Positions 1 to 9,800 of a stretch of 23,297 nt of DNA are shown here, piece after piece. A program made the translations under genes and the position numbers. The notes beneath the pieces are model-generated. The model did no database searches and had not been told where the DNA came from. It was given only the letters and a program-made list of their open reading frames with translations. Within the stretch, counting starts at the first letter, position 1; every line of letters starts with the position of its first letter. The DNA is from Pseudomonadota bacterium (GTDB lineage: Bacteria > Pseudomonadota > Gammaproteobacteria > Acidithiobacillales > Acidithiobacillaceae): positions 1 to 23,297 of the forward strand of contig JAKBXD010000008.1 in NCBI GenBank assembly GCA_021840785.1, written 5' to 3'.

Positions 1-3000
1 CGCCGCCGGGTTTGTCGATGACTTGTGCTTCCGGACCTGCGTGAATCAAGCCCATTATCTGATCTTGCAGCGTGGCCCGGTAGCTGGTGAAATCTTCGTT
101 GACGATCACCAGATCGGCCGCCAGTCCTTTCAGTCGCCAATAGGCATGGGCCTGCAGCATTTGTTTTACCAGATTGATGCGGTTTAATTGACTGACGCGC
201 AGCAGCACAATCGGTAAATCGCCCGATATCCCGAAGCGCCACAGGCCGGATTGCCCTAACTGATTACGGGCAATCACACTGGGCGCGGCCCGGCGCAGGG
301 CACTGGCGTAGACCACGGAATTGGCGAGGCGGCCATACACCTGGGCATCGGCTTCACTGGCGCTCAGATGACGGAGCACTTCCTGGCTCTGGAACCAGGC
401 CATTTCAAAAGCCCGTTCCGCCAGGTGACGATCACCATACTTCTCCAGCAGGGCGATGGCGGCCGCACGGGTGTCGGTAATTCCGGAAATGATCTGCACC
501 GTCGCGGACTCGTCTACGCCAAGCGTCAGCGTACGACGGATGGCCACAATGGGGTCTAATACGGGGCCCTCGCTATTTGATAATGTAGCCTGTTGTAGAC
601 TATCGAAGACGCGCGGATGTTCGACGGTACGACCACGGCCGATGAACTGTGCGCGATCGGTTTCGTAAGATGCTGCGCTGGCGGTAACTCCGGGAGCCGC
701 AAACAGATGAAACATCCAAGGCACTTGCTCGTCCGGTGAGCGGCGCCGTCGGGTACAGAGAATCGCATTGTGCTCTGCCAGAATTTCGGTCTGAACGAAC
801 AGGTTGCTAAATGCGCGGTGAGCAAGGTCGGCATTCGGCGACGCGAGGACAATCTCGGTATAACTCGTTAACTCTATCTGACGAATGCGCGGGGAGATAT
901 TGGTGAGCGTCACGCGGCGGATCTCCACATCGTCTTCTGGTGCAACGGCGACTTCCATATAGCTCTCTATCATCTGATCGCGGCGACGGTATTCCGCCCG
1001 CGCCTGGACGAAAATCGCCTCATAGTGATCGGCTTTGCTTCGGGTGGGTTGATAGCTTGTCGACCAAAAGTGTCCGGAATGATGATCACGCAGATAAATG
1101 AAGGTTCCCCAGTTATCTACGGCGGTATCCTCGCGCCAGCGATTCACGGCGAGACCACCACGATGACTGTAGCCGCTGCCGGCGTGGTTGATCATGACGT
1201 GGTAGCGGCCATTAGACAGAAGGTGGACTTCTGGCATGGACGTATCCGGATTGGTGTATGCGCGCATAATCGCGGCGGTCTCGGCGCTGGACACCTTTGC
1301 GGCGGCGTTGACTTCAGCGGCATGGGGATGCAAGGTGGCCTCTTGCCTGGGCAGACGCTCCTGCAACAATAACTGAGTGGCCTGAATGCCGGGATCAGAT
1401 AAAAACCGGCGCTGCATCGGCTGATTGAGAAGGACATGGGCAAAAGCCAGGAGGCTCATGCCTTGATGATGCGCCATAAAGGTGCGGACAATGGCATGAC
1501 TCTCGCCCGGTGGCACCCGGGATGGCGTGTAATCGATGGCTTCGTAAAATCCATAAGTACCGAGAAACCCTTGCGCGGCAAGGGCTTGCAAGTTATGACA
1601 TGCCGCCCACGGCAGCATGGTCAGGGCCAGCGCGCTGGCATAGGGTGCAATCACCAAATCATCGCCGAGACCGCGTTTGAAACCGAGACCGGGAACTCCA
1701 AACGCCCGGTATTGATAGACTTGATGCATGTCCATGACGTTGAAGCAGGATTCCGATATCCCCCAGGGTATGGCGCGCTGGCGACCATATTCTATTTGGC
1801 GGGAGACGGCCGCTTTGCAGGTCTGGTTGAGCAGCGTGTTGGGGAAATCCGGCATGATCAATTGCGGCATGAGATACTCAAACATCGAGCCGCTCCATGA
1901 AATCAAGCACAGTTCGCCGCCGTAGCTCGTCAACAGGCGGCCCAGCGAAAACCAATGTTTTTGTGGTGCCTGCCCTTGTGCAATAAGCAGAAAACTGGCC
2001 AGGCGTGCTTCCGATGCCAGCAGGTCGTAGCAGGCGGGATCACGGCGCCGTTCCCCGACATCGTAACCAATAGCCAGCAGGTCGCGCGTATGGTCGTAAA
2101 GAAATTCAAAATCCATCACCGCCAACGCGCGGCAGCGATCCACCAATTGATCGATGACCCGCAACCGTTCTGCGGCAGCCGCCCGGGTGTTTGCCGTCCC
2201 CATGGCAATGTCATTGGCCAATTCGGCCAGTGTCGGGGCAGCGTTTAAATGCCGCGCTGCAGGGGTGAGGTCTTCCAGGTCCGCCGCGAAAGCGCGGCAT
2301 TGTTGATCAAATGTCCGCACCCAGTAAGCACAATCGCTATCCGCCGGAGCATCGGCGGGGAGCCCATTCACGAGATCGCTGCTGATCCGTTGAATATCAG
2401 CAAGCCGCTCACGGGCATCCACCAGGGATGCGGGGAACCCGTTGAGCGCCGTGGCAGACAGTATGTCGTGCAGTGCATGGACTTTTTCGGTCAGGTCCGC
2501 CGTGGGGATGTCGTGGATGCATGCTGCCAACAGATGCAGCGTATCCTGCAAACCCGCAAAGGCGTTATCCGGCAGCACCGGATGATCTTTGAGCGCGTTC
2601 AACCCCGCCTGGAGGGTGAGCAGGCAGCCGCCAAGATTGCCACTGTCCACCGCTGAGATGTATTGCGGACTTAATATTTGCAGGGTGCGCGTGTCATACC
2701 AGTTATAGAAGTGACCGTGATAGCGTTCCAGTTGCTCCATGCTTGCCACGGTGTTTTCGGTCAGTTGAAGGAGTTTGCCGGCGGAAATATAACCAAAATC
2801 ATAGGCCGCCAGATTCGCCAGCAAGGACATGCCCATGTTGGTCGGTGAGCTGCGCGAGGCAATGGCCGCCGCGGGATACTCCTGAAAGTTATCGGGGGGT
2901 AACCAGTGCTCCGCAGGGCTGACAAAGTCATCAAAAAACCGCCAGGTACGCCGTGCCGACAGCCGCAGAAAACGTCGCTGTGTGTCATCCAAATCCGTAA

Positions 3001-6000
3001 CACCGGTCCGCAGCGGCTGACTGATCCGCCATGCGATAAGCGGTGAAAACAGCCATAACACTAAAATGGGCGTGCTGAACAGTAAGGCTGAGGGCGAACT
3101 GAGCCCCAGATTGGCGGCAACCACCAAGGCTATCCCGATAAGGATGGCGAGCAGTGGTGCACTCCATATCTCCATGAAAAAATCGCCGGGGGTCTGACAG
3201 GCGTTACGGCGGAGGTAGGAAGGCAGTTGCCAAAGCAACAATCCCCGACGGGTGAAGAGCATTCGCGTGCCCGAGCGCAGAATGGCATCCAGACTCATCA
3301 CGGCGTCATAGGGCAGCAGTGCGACAGTCAGTAGTGCGGAGAGCAGTGGGCGAATTGCCGAAGCTCTGGTCAGGGCGAGATGTGCCGCCAAGTCGAGGTC
3401 TTGAGGCTTGCGGAAGAGGTCGATGAGCGGCGAAAGCAGGACCGGCACGAGGATGATAGCGGTTACCAGTGTGGTCCATAACCAGGAGAAGGCCGGGTCC
3501 AGGAGCCATCCCCCCGCCAGCAGTAACAATAGCGCGGACGACACCAGGCTGCGACGGAGATTGTCAAAGATTTTCCACATCGACAAACTCGATAGCGGAT
3601 TGGCCGGACGCGGTGCCTGCATACCGTCGGCCGTTGGGGCACCAGGCACCGACGGCAACAGCCAGCCGGCAATCTGCCAGTCACCCCGAATCCAGCGATG
3701 TCGACGGGAGGCCTCTGCGGTGTAACTTCCCGGCAATTCTTCGATCAGGACGACGTTGGTCGCCAGTGCCGCACGGGCATACCCGCCTTCCAGTAAATCA
3801 TGACTGAGGATGAGGTTTTCTGGAAAACGGCCATCAACCGCCTGACGGAAGGCATCTACATTGTAAATGCCCTTGCCGATGAAGGAGCCTTCGCTGAAAA
3901 CGTCCTGATAGACATCGGACACCTCGCGCGTATAGGGGTCGATACCGGAATCCCCGGCCATGAGTTTGGTGAATGGTGATTGACCGGCACTGGTCAGGTC
4001 GATCGCCACGCGGGGCTGAATGATCGCATAGCCATCGACGATACGGCCCTTGTCGGCGTCATATACGGCCTGGTTAAGCGGATGCGCCATATCACCGATC
4101 AGTGCCCGCGCCGTGTCACGGGGCAATTGCGTGTCGGTATCGAGGGTGATGACATAACGGATGCTGCCGAGGATGGACAGGTCGCCGACTTGCTCTGAGA
4201 ATGTCGCTGTCTCCGCCGACCCTCTCAGCAGCGCATTAAATTGTTCCAGTTTGCCGCGTTTGCGTTCGTAGCCCATCCACACCCGTTCAAATGGGTTCCA
4301 TACCCGCGGCCGATGAAACCAATAAAATAGGCAAGGTCGATCATCGGCATAGCGGGTGTTGAGGGTCTGAATAGCGACACGTGCATAGTCGATCAATGCA
4401 GCGTCTTCCGGACAGGTCTGCTCTGCCGCATCCCGAAAATCCGTCAGTAACGCGAAGTAAATATTGGGATCGCGGTTTCCGAGGTAGCGGATTTCCTGGG
4501 CCTCCAGCAACGCGTCAATTTCTTGGGGCGTACTCAGCAGCGTCGGGATAACGACCATGCAGCGGTGCGCATCAGGAACACCCTGCGAAAAATCCATCTG
4601 CGGCAGGGTGCCGGGCGCCATAAAGAGGGTAATCAGGCGATTTACCAGAGAAACCGCCAAAGCTGAAATGCTCACAACCCCGACAATGCCTAGCCACCAG
4701 AAACGCCAGTCTGCAGAGCTGAGACCGGCAAGGGGGAAGCACAAAATTAAACTGATCAGTGCCGTCAATAATAGTATGGCGCTGATATACAGGGAAAGAC
4801 GGAGATGGTCGCCCATCTGTCGGGCCGCTGAGCGCCATTCGAAGTGACAGCCCATCGCCCGCTCAAGGTGTTGCCGACCCCGATCCAGCAGATAATAGCC
4901 GACATGCGCAGAGCGATCGCCGCTGCCTGTTTGCTGCGCTACCGCCTGGGCAAGTGCAATTGCCTCTTCCGCCACGGCCAGCTCATCGCGCCGGCTGCTG
5001 CGCGCAATATCTTCAATAGCGTGGCGATAACGATCGCGTGTTGCGAAATTTTGTCCGGCGTATATTCCCATAGGGTCTTGGCGCAGGCTTTGTTCGACAA
5101 CGCTGTATGCTTCGACATGATCCCGCCAGTCCACAGCGGTGAGGAAGCGTAGGCTTCCAATACTGTTTGCCATGGATATCTGGTTGGCAGCGGATCTTCT
5201 GGCGGACACTTCGGACAACTGCGTCGCGGTTATGCCCTGTTCGAGCAATTTATGTTCGACCCAGGTTTGCACGAACGCCATAGCGGGACCGTAGGCCTGC
5301 AATCTGGCGTAAAACTCCTCTACAAACGGTGCCGTCAAGGGCATATCCGCATGCGCGAATTCAGCAAGTAGCTGGATCAGCAGTTTCGGCTTTTTTTCTG
5401 CGGTGGCGAGCATGCGATCCGCCCAGTTCATGGCGGCGTTGCGTTCCTCTCGCCGGCAGGCAACGAGCAGACCAGCGCGGCGTAGGTTTTCCAACAACGC
5501 CAATTGCAGCATGATGGGGAAGGCCCATAATTCGCCCAGCGTTAATGCCGTAACGCTTTGGTAGGCCTGAATATAGGCGCTGACATTATCACTGTCGACA
5601 CGGGCATCCTGATGCGCAATCAATTCAGAGGCGAGGTCGTAGATACGGGGGAATCCCGCTAAGCTGCCGGATTGCAGGCGTGGCAGTTGCTTGCCATAGC
5701 CGCTAGGCAAATGTCTTCGTGCCAGAATGATTTGTTGCTCGATGAGGTAGAAATTATCGAGCAACCAAATCTCGCCAGCCAGGGTCCGCTGCTCAGCCTG
5801 CGCGGTTCCTGCGGTGACCACGTCATAGGCCGCACGCAAAACAGCGGCGTTGTCGGCCAGACGTGGTAGCAGGCGATCTGGCCCGGGGTATGGATCGATA
5901 GCATGCTGACCAGCCAACGTTACCGCATGTTGTTTCAGTTGTTCAACGTTGAACAACTCCGAGCGTAACAAGTTCGTATCCGATGCGTTGTTCAGGGTAT

Positions 6001-6070
6001 TTTTTACGCAGGACGAAAACTCTAACTTTTTTGTAGCTATGACGCTCTCCTCGGAATAACCTGACGACAC
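1..6070 (-). CDS. ndvB: Cyclic beta-1,2-glucan synthase-like protein (GT84 + glycoamylase-like + GH94), C-terminus outside window
   Basis: Inner-membrane enzyme of the NdvB/ChvB family, which builds cyclic beta-1,2-glucans from UDP-glucose. The minus frame is open for about 2023 codons with no stop and runs off the left edge; family members are about 2800 residues, so roughly 800 are missing. Visible parts, numbered from GTG 6070: hydrophobic segments near 430-470, 840-890 and 970-1015; glycosyltransferase motifs DTDTQLP (644) and SHDLLEGG followed by RHRWIRGDWQ (ending 799); the glycoamylase-like signature HFYNWYDT (~1119) followed by VDSGNLGG, and the later PWGISES block; then the start of the GH94 beta-sandwich (~1600 on). 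The start is uncertain. GTG 6070 follows an in-frame stop but has no nearby ribosome binding site, whereas GAGGAG (6047-6052) sits 6 nt before an in-frame ATA (6038-6040). Conserved-looking sequence begins near LLRSELFNVEQL. Product could be a related beta-glucan or a phosphorylase-processed polymer. Confidence 0.88.
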   Translation of the reverse strand, partial: MSSGYSEESVIATKKLEFSSCVKNTLNNASDTNLLRSELFNVEQLKQHAVTLAGQHAIDPYPGPDRLLPRLADNAAVLRAAYDVVTAGTAQAEQRTLAGEIWLLDNFYLIEQQIILARRHLPSGYGKQLPRLQSGSLAGFPRIYDLASELIAHQDARVDSDNVSAYIQAYQSVTALTLGELWAFPIMLQLALLENLRRAGLLVACRREERNAAMNWADRMLATAEKKPKLLIQLLAEFAHADMPLTAPFVEEFYARLQAYGPAMAFVQTWVEHKLLEQGITATQLSEVSARRSAANQISMANSIGSLRFLTAVDWRDHVEAYSVVEQSLRQDPMGIYAGQNFATRDRYRHAIEDIARSSRRDELAVAEEAIALAQAVAQQTGSGDRSAHVGYYLLDRGRQHLERAMGCHFEWRSAARQMGDHLRLSLYISAILLLTALISLILCFPLAGLSSADWRFWWLGIVGVVSISALAVSLVNRLITLFMAPGTLPQMDFSQGVPDAHRCMVVIPTLLSTPQEIDALLEAQEIRYLGNRDPNIYFALLTDFRDAAEQTCPEDAALIDYARVAIQTLNTRYADDRPCLFYWFHRPRVWNPFERVWMGYERKRGKLEQFNALLRGSAETATFSEQVGDLSILGSIRYVITLDTDTQLPRDTARALIGDMAHPLNQAVYDADKGRIVDGYAIIQPRVAIDLTSAGQSPFTKLMAGDSGIDPYTREVSDVYQDVFSEGSFIGKGIYNVDAFRQAVDGRFPENLILSHDLLEGGYARAALATNVVLIEELPGSYTAEASRRHRWIRGDWQIAGWLLPSVPGAPTADGMQAPRPANPLSSLSMWKIFDNLRRSLVSSALLLLLAGGWLLDPAFSWLWTTLVTAIILVPVLLSPLIDLFRKPQDLDLAAHLALTRASAIRPLLSALLTVALLPYDAVMSLDAILRSGTRMLFTRRGLLLWQLPSYLRRNACQTPGDFFMEIWSAPLLAILIGIALVVAANLGLSSPSALLFSTPILVLWLFSPLIAWRISQPLRTGVTDLDDTQRRFLRLSARRTWRFFDDFVSPAEHWLPPDNFQEYPAAAIASRSSPTNMGMSLLANLAAYDFGYISAGKLLQLTENTVASMEQLERYHGHFYNWYDTRTLQILSPQYISAVDSGNLGGCLLTLQAGLNALKDHPVLPDNAFAGLQDTLHLLAACIHDIPTADLTEKVHALHDILSATALNGFPASLVDARERLADIQRISSDLVNGLPADAPADSDCAYWVRTFDQQCRAFAADLEDLTPAARHLNAAPTLAELANDIAMGTANTRAAAAERLRVIDQLVDRCRALAVMDFEFLYDHTRDLLAIGYDVGERRRDPACYDLLASEARLASFLLIAQGQAPQKHWFSLGRLLTSYGGELCLISWSGSMFEYLMPQLIMPDFPNTLLNQTCKAAVSRQIEYGRQRAIPWGISESCFNVMDMHQVYQYRAFGVPGLGFKRGLGDDLVIAPYASALALTMLPWAACHNLQALAAQGFLGTYGFYEAIDYTPSRVPPGESHAIVRTFMAHHQGMSLLAFAHVLLNQPMQRRFLSDPGIQATQLLLQERLPRQEATLHPHAAEVNAAAKVSSAETAAIMRAYTNPDTSMPEVHLLSNGRYHVMINHAGSGYSHRGGLAVNRWREDTAVDNWGTFIYLRDHHSGHFWSTSYQPTRSKADHYEAIFVQARAEYRRRDQMIESYMEVAVAPEDDVEIRRVTLTNISPRIRQIELTSYTEIVLASPNADLAHRAFSNLFVQTEILAEHNAILCTRRRRSPDEQVPWMFHLFAAPGVTASAASYETDRAQFIGRGRTVEHPRVFDSLQQATLSNSEGPVLDPIVAIRRTLTLGVDESATVQIISGITDTRAAAIALLEKYGDRHLAERAFEMAWFQSQEVLRHLSASEADAQVYGRLANSVVYASALRRAAPSVIARNQLGQSGLWRFGISGDLPIVLLRVSQLNRINLVKQMLQAHAYWRLKGLAADLVIVNEDFTSYRATLQDQIMGLIHAGPEAQVIDKPGG

Positions 6071-6164
6071 ATTAGAGCATCACGTATTCTTCCTTACTTC
6101 TGCGTACCGCAAGCTGTTTCTGTTACGGGACTCCTCCACACTTTTTGACTTGGCGCCGATGATC

Positions 6165-6293
6165 TCAGCGGGGAACGATGGTGACACCACTACCGCTGGA
6201 ATTCTTCTTGGCCTGTTTGGCCTGTTTCTTCTCTTTGGGTGACATCGCCGACTGCTTCTTGGTTTCTTTATTGCTCTGCTGTGTTTTGCTCAT
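6165..6293 (-). CDS. 42-residue lysine-rich small protein, unknown function
   Basis: A short open frame with a good ribosome binding site (GAAGGA, 7 nt before ATG 6293). The peptide begins MSKTQQSNKETKKQS, continues through a Lys/Gln/Ala-rich middle (PKEKKQAKQAKK) and ends SGVTIVPR. It is strongly basic (11 Lys, 1 Arg, 2 Glu), has no signal peptide or membrane segment, and would be largely disordered or helical. Such composition suits nucleic-acid or ribosome binding, but I do not recognise the family. It lies 36 nt after the exported helical protein on the same strand and about 95 nt before the glucan synthase gene, so all three could share a transcript. It was accepted because of the ribosome binding site and coherent composition; no homology was checked. 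Confidence 0.6.
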   Translation of the reverse strand: MSKTQQSNKETKKQSAMSPKEKKQAKQAKKNSSGSGVTIVPR

Positions 6294-6329
6294 GATGGTT
6301 TCCTTCTGGAGTGATGTTATCGCCGGGCT

Positions 6330-6659
6330 TTAATGTGTCTTGCTCTGGTATCCTTCACCATTGGTCATGGCATCATGCAGTTCTGCTCTGAGCTCTGCAA
6401 TATTGGCCGTCCTGGATTTCAGTTGTTGCTCGGCGCGAATAACGCCTGCCCGGTCATGGTGGGCCTTCAGGGTGATAATCCTTTCTTCCAACTGGTGCTG
6501 CGCGATCTCTTCATGCTGGAGATGCTGGCGCATCTGGGCGATGGTCCTGTTATGCGTGAGCGGATAAGGGGCTGATGCCCTGTCCGTACTTGCCTGGGCC
6601 CCGGCAGCGAAGCTACCGATAAGCAGTATACCGGTCATGGTTGCCACCCAACGGTTCAT
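6330..6659 (-). CDS. Exported 109-residue helical protein, unknown function
   Basis: The start MNRWVATM is placed at 6659 because AGGAG lies 7 nt upstream; the longer open frame reaching 6878 has no such support and crosses the promoter region. The first ~24 residues form a clear signal peptide (hydrophobic TGILLIGSFAAG, then AQAS), so the product is periplasmic or secreted. The mature part is rich in Gln, His, Glu and Arg and looks like one or two long amphipathic helices (from about residue 38, TIAQMRQHL, to about 95), possibly a coiled coil. No cysteine pair or lipobox is seen. It is divergent from the large c-di-GMP sensor, and both have TATACT -10 elements in the shared intergenic region. 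I do not recognise the family; a periplasmic chaperone-like or metal-sensing role is only conceivable. Confidence 0.75.
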   Translation of the reverse strand: MNRWVATMTGILLIGSFAAGAQASTDRASAPYPLTHNRTIAQMRQHLQHEEIAQHQLEERIITLKAHHDRAGVIRAEQQLKSRTANIAELRAELHDAMTNGEGYQSKTH

Positions 6660-6707
6660 GATCATGCTCCTGTGTAGCGGTGTGCGAAGGTCCACCAAGC
6701 ATCGTCC

Positions 6708-6713
6708 AGTATA
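6708..6713 (-). promoter_or_regulatory. Putative -10 element for the exported helical protein
   Basis: TATACT on the minus strand, about 50 nt upstream of the start at 6659. I see no convincing -35 at 16-18 nt. An imperfect inverted repeat (GGTcGCCGC, GT, GCGGCaACC; 6724-6743) lies just upstream and could be an operator. Judged by eye only. Confidence 0.35.
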
Positions 6714-6817
6714 ACTCATTCTTGGTCGCCGCGTGCGGCAACCCGTTCGCCTAATGTTTCTAGCCGGTAATCCCCCAATACGACAAATGTATAAGGCTGA
6801 TGATGACGGTGCCGATC

Positions 6818-6826
6818 TGATATACT
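6818..6826 (+). promoter_or_regulatory. Extended -10 promoter of the GGDEF/EAL sensor gene
   Basis: TGATATACT is an extended -10 element (TGn followed by TATACT, one mismatch to TATAAT). Transcription would start near 6833, leaving a leader of about 20 nt with GGAG at 6839-6842 before ATG 6854. The -35 region is weak, as is common with extended -10 promoters. Confidence 0.5.
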
Positions 6827-6853
6827 TGCTAAAAGACTGGAGATCCCGCCAAG

Positions 6854-9800
6854 ATGCCCCCTCTGCGCCATGTATCATCTGCCCGGCGTTTATTGTTGGC
6901 TCGTTTCATGGGAGGCAAAGCCAAGAAGAAAGTCGGAGTGTTTTCCCGCAGTGACCGTGAAATTCTGTGGGGAACCAGGGCTTTTTTCATCGCTTTGGCA
7001 CTCTTGTTCATGAGTATTGCCTGGTGGCGTGCCGCTGATCTGAAGCAATCCATCCGGGCCGATTTTCATAATTGGGCGGAAGTCACCGCCACGCAAACCG
7101 CCGGTATAGTGGCCGCCAACATCGACGCACGTTTCTATGACCTTGCATTCCTCAGAAATGCTTTTTTTGCCCAGGGCACGGACCATCTGTTACCGAGTGC
7201 CAAGGTTCTTTCCGCCTTTGTCGCCTTTCAGCAGACCCATCCGGCCATTATGGCCATCGATGTTCGGGATCCGTCCGGCAATCGAATCGTCTGGTCGAGC
7301 GTGCAGCAGTCGACGAGGCGCATTGCTGCGGACAATGACTTCACGCCCCTACCGGGATATCCAGATCGCTTCATGGGAAAGCCTTTCTACGCCGATCGGG
7401 CACATGCCTGGGTACTGACTATGCGGCAGCGTATCCGGAACAGCGAAGGCCATGTGCTGGGGTTCATTGGCTGTTCCTTCATGCTCTCCCATCTGAGCGT
7501 GATCCATACACCGCTATACCTGCAATCTATCGTCCTCATGCGACCGCATGGGCAGGTTATATCGATCTGGAAAGATGGCCACTGGGCGGCACCGGGTACG
7601 CCTCTGCCCAGGCCCGTTGGTCAAGTAGTAGTTCCTGTCCCCGGTTATCCCTGGGCTTTGCAGGTGCAATGGACGGCGGCGGCACTGGATCGTGCCTTCT
7701 GGCGGGTGGAACGGACGCGACTGTCCATTCTGCTGACCGCTTTGTGCGTTCTGGCCGGGGTGGCGCTGTTACTACAACTCCTCCGCCGGATACTGCGCTT
7801 TCGCCAATACCAGATGGCAGCGATCCTGGCCCAGCAGGATTTGCTGCGCCAGGGCGATCCCGAGGTTATGTATCGGCGGCTGGTGGCGGTCGTGGTGGAG
7901 CAGACGGAAGCCATCGGCGCCTATGTCGTCGTTCCCGAAGCGAACAGTGAGTGGTTGCGGGTCGTGGCCGCCAGCGCGGACACACCGGAACTTCGACAGA
8001 CCATGGAAGCGCTGACACCCTCCCGTGATGCGGCACACTTCCCTTATGGCGACATGATCCCCAGTCGGGCCTTCCGCGAAAAAACCGCACAGGGACCCAC
8101 CCGTCCTCAGCAGTCTCCCGCGATGACGGTTGTACAACAACAGCAAGCGCCGCTGTCCCGTATTCGGAGTGTCATGGCCTATCCGGTTTTCGTGTACGAA
8201 GACACGGAGCCATCCGCCGTACTGGTGATAGTGAGCGACTTGCCCCGGCATTTCACCCCATCCCTGCAGCGATTGCTCGGCCAGTTGGCCGCCACCCTCG
8301 GTCTGGCCCTGACGCAGTGGCGGCAACACCAGGCACTCATCTCGCTGGAAAAATCCCTTCAGGAATCGTCGGAGAAAAACGAAGCTTTATTGAACAATGC
8401 CAGCGATGGTATTCACGTTCTTGACGAAAACGGCTTTCTGATCGAGGTTAACTATCAGTTCTGCACCATGCTCGGCTACTCCCGTGCGGAAATGTTGGGT
8501 ATGCACGTTTCCCAGTGGGACGCCGAGAAAAGCGCCGGTGAGCTGAAGGAGTTAATCGCCCGGCAATTTTCCACAGCGGAGTCCTTGCGCTTTGAGACTC
8601 GCCATCGTTGTAAGGATGGGACCATTATCGATGTGGAGATCAATGGTTCGCCCATCCAGATACAGGGAAAATGGGTATTGTTGGATTCTGCCCGAGATAT
8701 TACCAAGCGCAAGGTCTTGGAGGCAGATTTGCAACGGAGCCTGGAGCATCAGCGGAAACTCACGGATTTTAATGTGCTGCTGGGTGAGGTAAATCAAGCC
8801 ATCACTCGCGCAGACGATGAGGACTCCCTACTTCAGGAGGTTTGCGACCTCATCGTGCAATATACCAGCAGCGCCCTTGCCTGGATTGGCAGACCTGATG
8901 CGCAAGGAGATTTTCAGGTGCTGGCGGCGGCAGGAGAAACCGGTTATCTGAACGATATAAAAATATCCAGCCGGGCGGATATTCCGGAAGGACAAGGAAT
9001 CACCGGGATGGTCTGGAGACAGCAAAGGGCCATCTATGATGCCGATTTCTCCCAGAATGCGAAGGCTCTCTGGCGAGAGCGTGTCGCCCATTTTGGATTT
9101 CACGGCAGTTCTGTGCTACCGATCCGTCGGAATGGAGTCCTTTGGGCCGTGTGCACCGTCTATGCAAAAGGCGACGCAAAGGCAGTGGAGACCGATGTTC
9201 GCGGGATTATGGAAGAGATGGCCAAAGACATCAGCTTTGGGCTGGACCATCTGGATGCAGTCCACCGGGAGCGTGCTACCCAGGCTTTCAATGAGGCGCT
9301 GCTGAATAACCTTGCTGCGGGCATCAGCATCGTGCGTTTTCCGGATCTGCTTATCGAACGGGTAAACGCCCGCATGCTGGAAATCTATGGTGCCTCTTCT
9401 GTGGAGGACCTGGTGGAGCTTTTTGCGGGAAAGAGCTGTCCGGATCATGAAAGCAGCGCAAGCATGGCCACACTCGCCCAGGAAGTGCTCGCCGAGGGCT
9501 ATGGGGCGCTGAAAGATCTCGCGATAAAACGCAAAGATGGCCAGATTGTTTATGTGGACGTTTCTGGTCAGCGACTGCTGACGGATCCGAAACATCCCGT
9601 TATTGTGTGGACCTCCATGGAGGTTACGGAACGTCATCACCTCATGGGTGAGTTATCCAGACAATCTCTTTCTGACCTGTTGACGGGCCTGCCTAACCGC
9701 CGCGCCCTGGATATGGAGATGGATCGCGCCATAGCCCACGCAACGCGGAACGAGAGTCTTCTGGCGTTATGCATGCTGGACCTGGACAGTTTTAAGCCGG

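Noticed and set aside
368..5904. Many short open frames on both strands over the left 6 kb
   Set aside because: All are shadows of the single continuous minus-strand glucan synthase frame.
6330..6878. 182-residue version of the exported protein
   Set aside because: The extra 73 residues lack a ribosome binding site, cross the predicted promoters of both divergent genes, and would bury the signal peptide.
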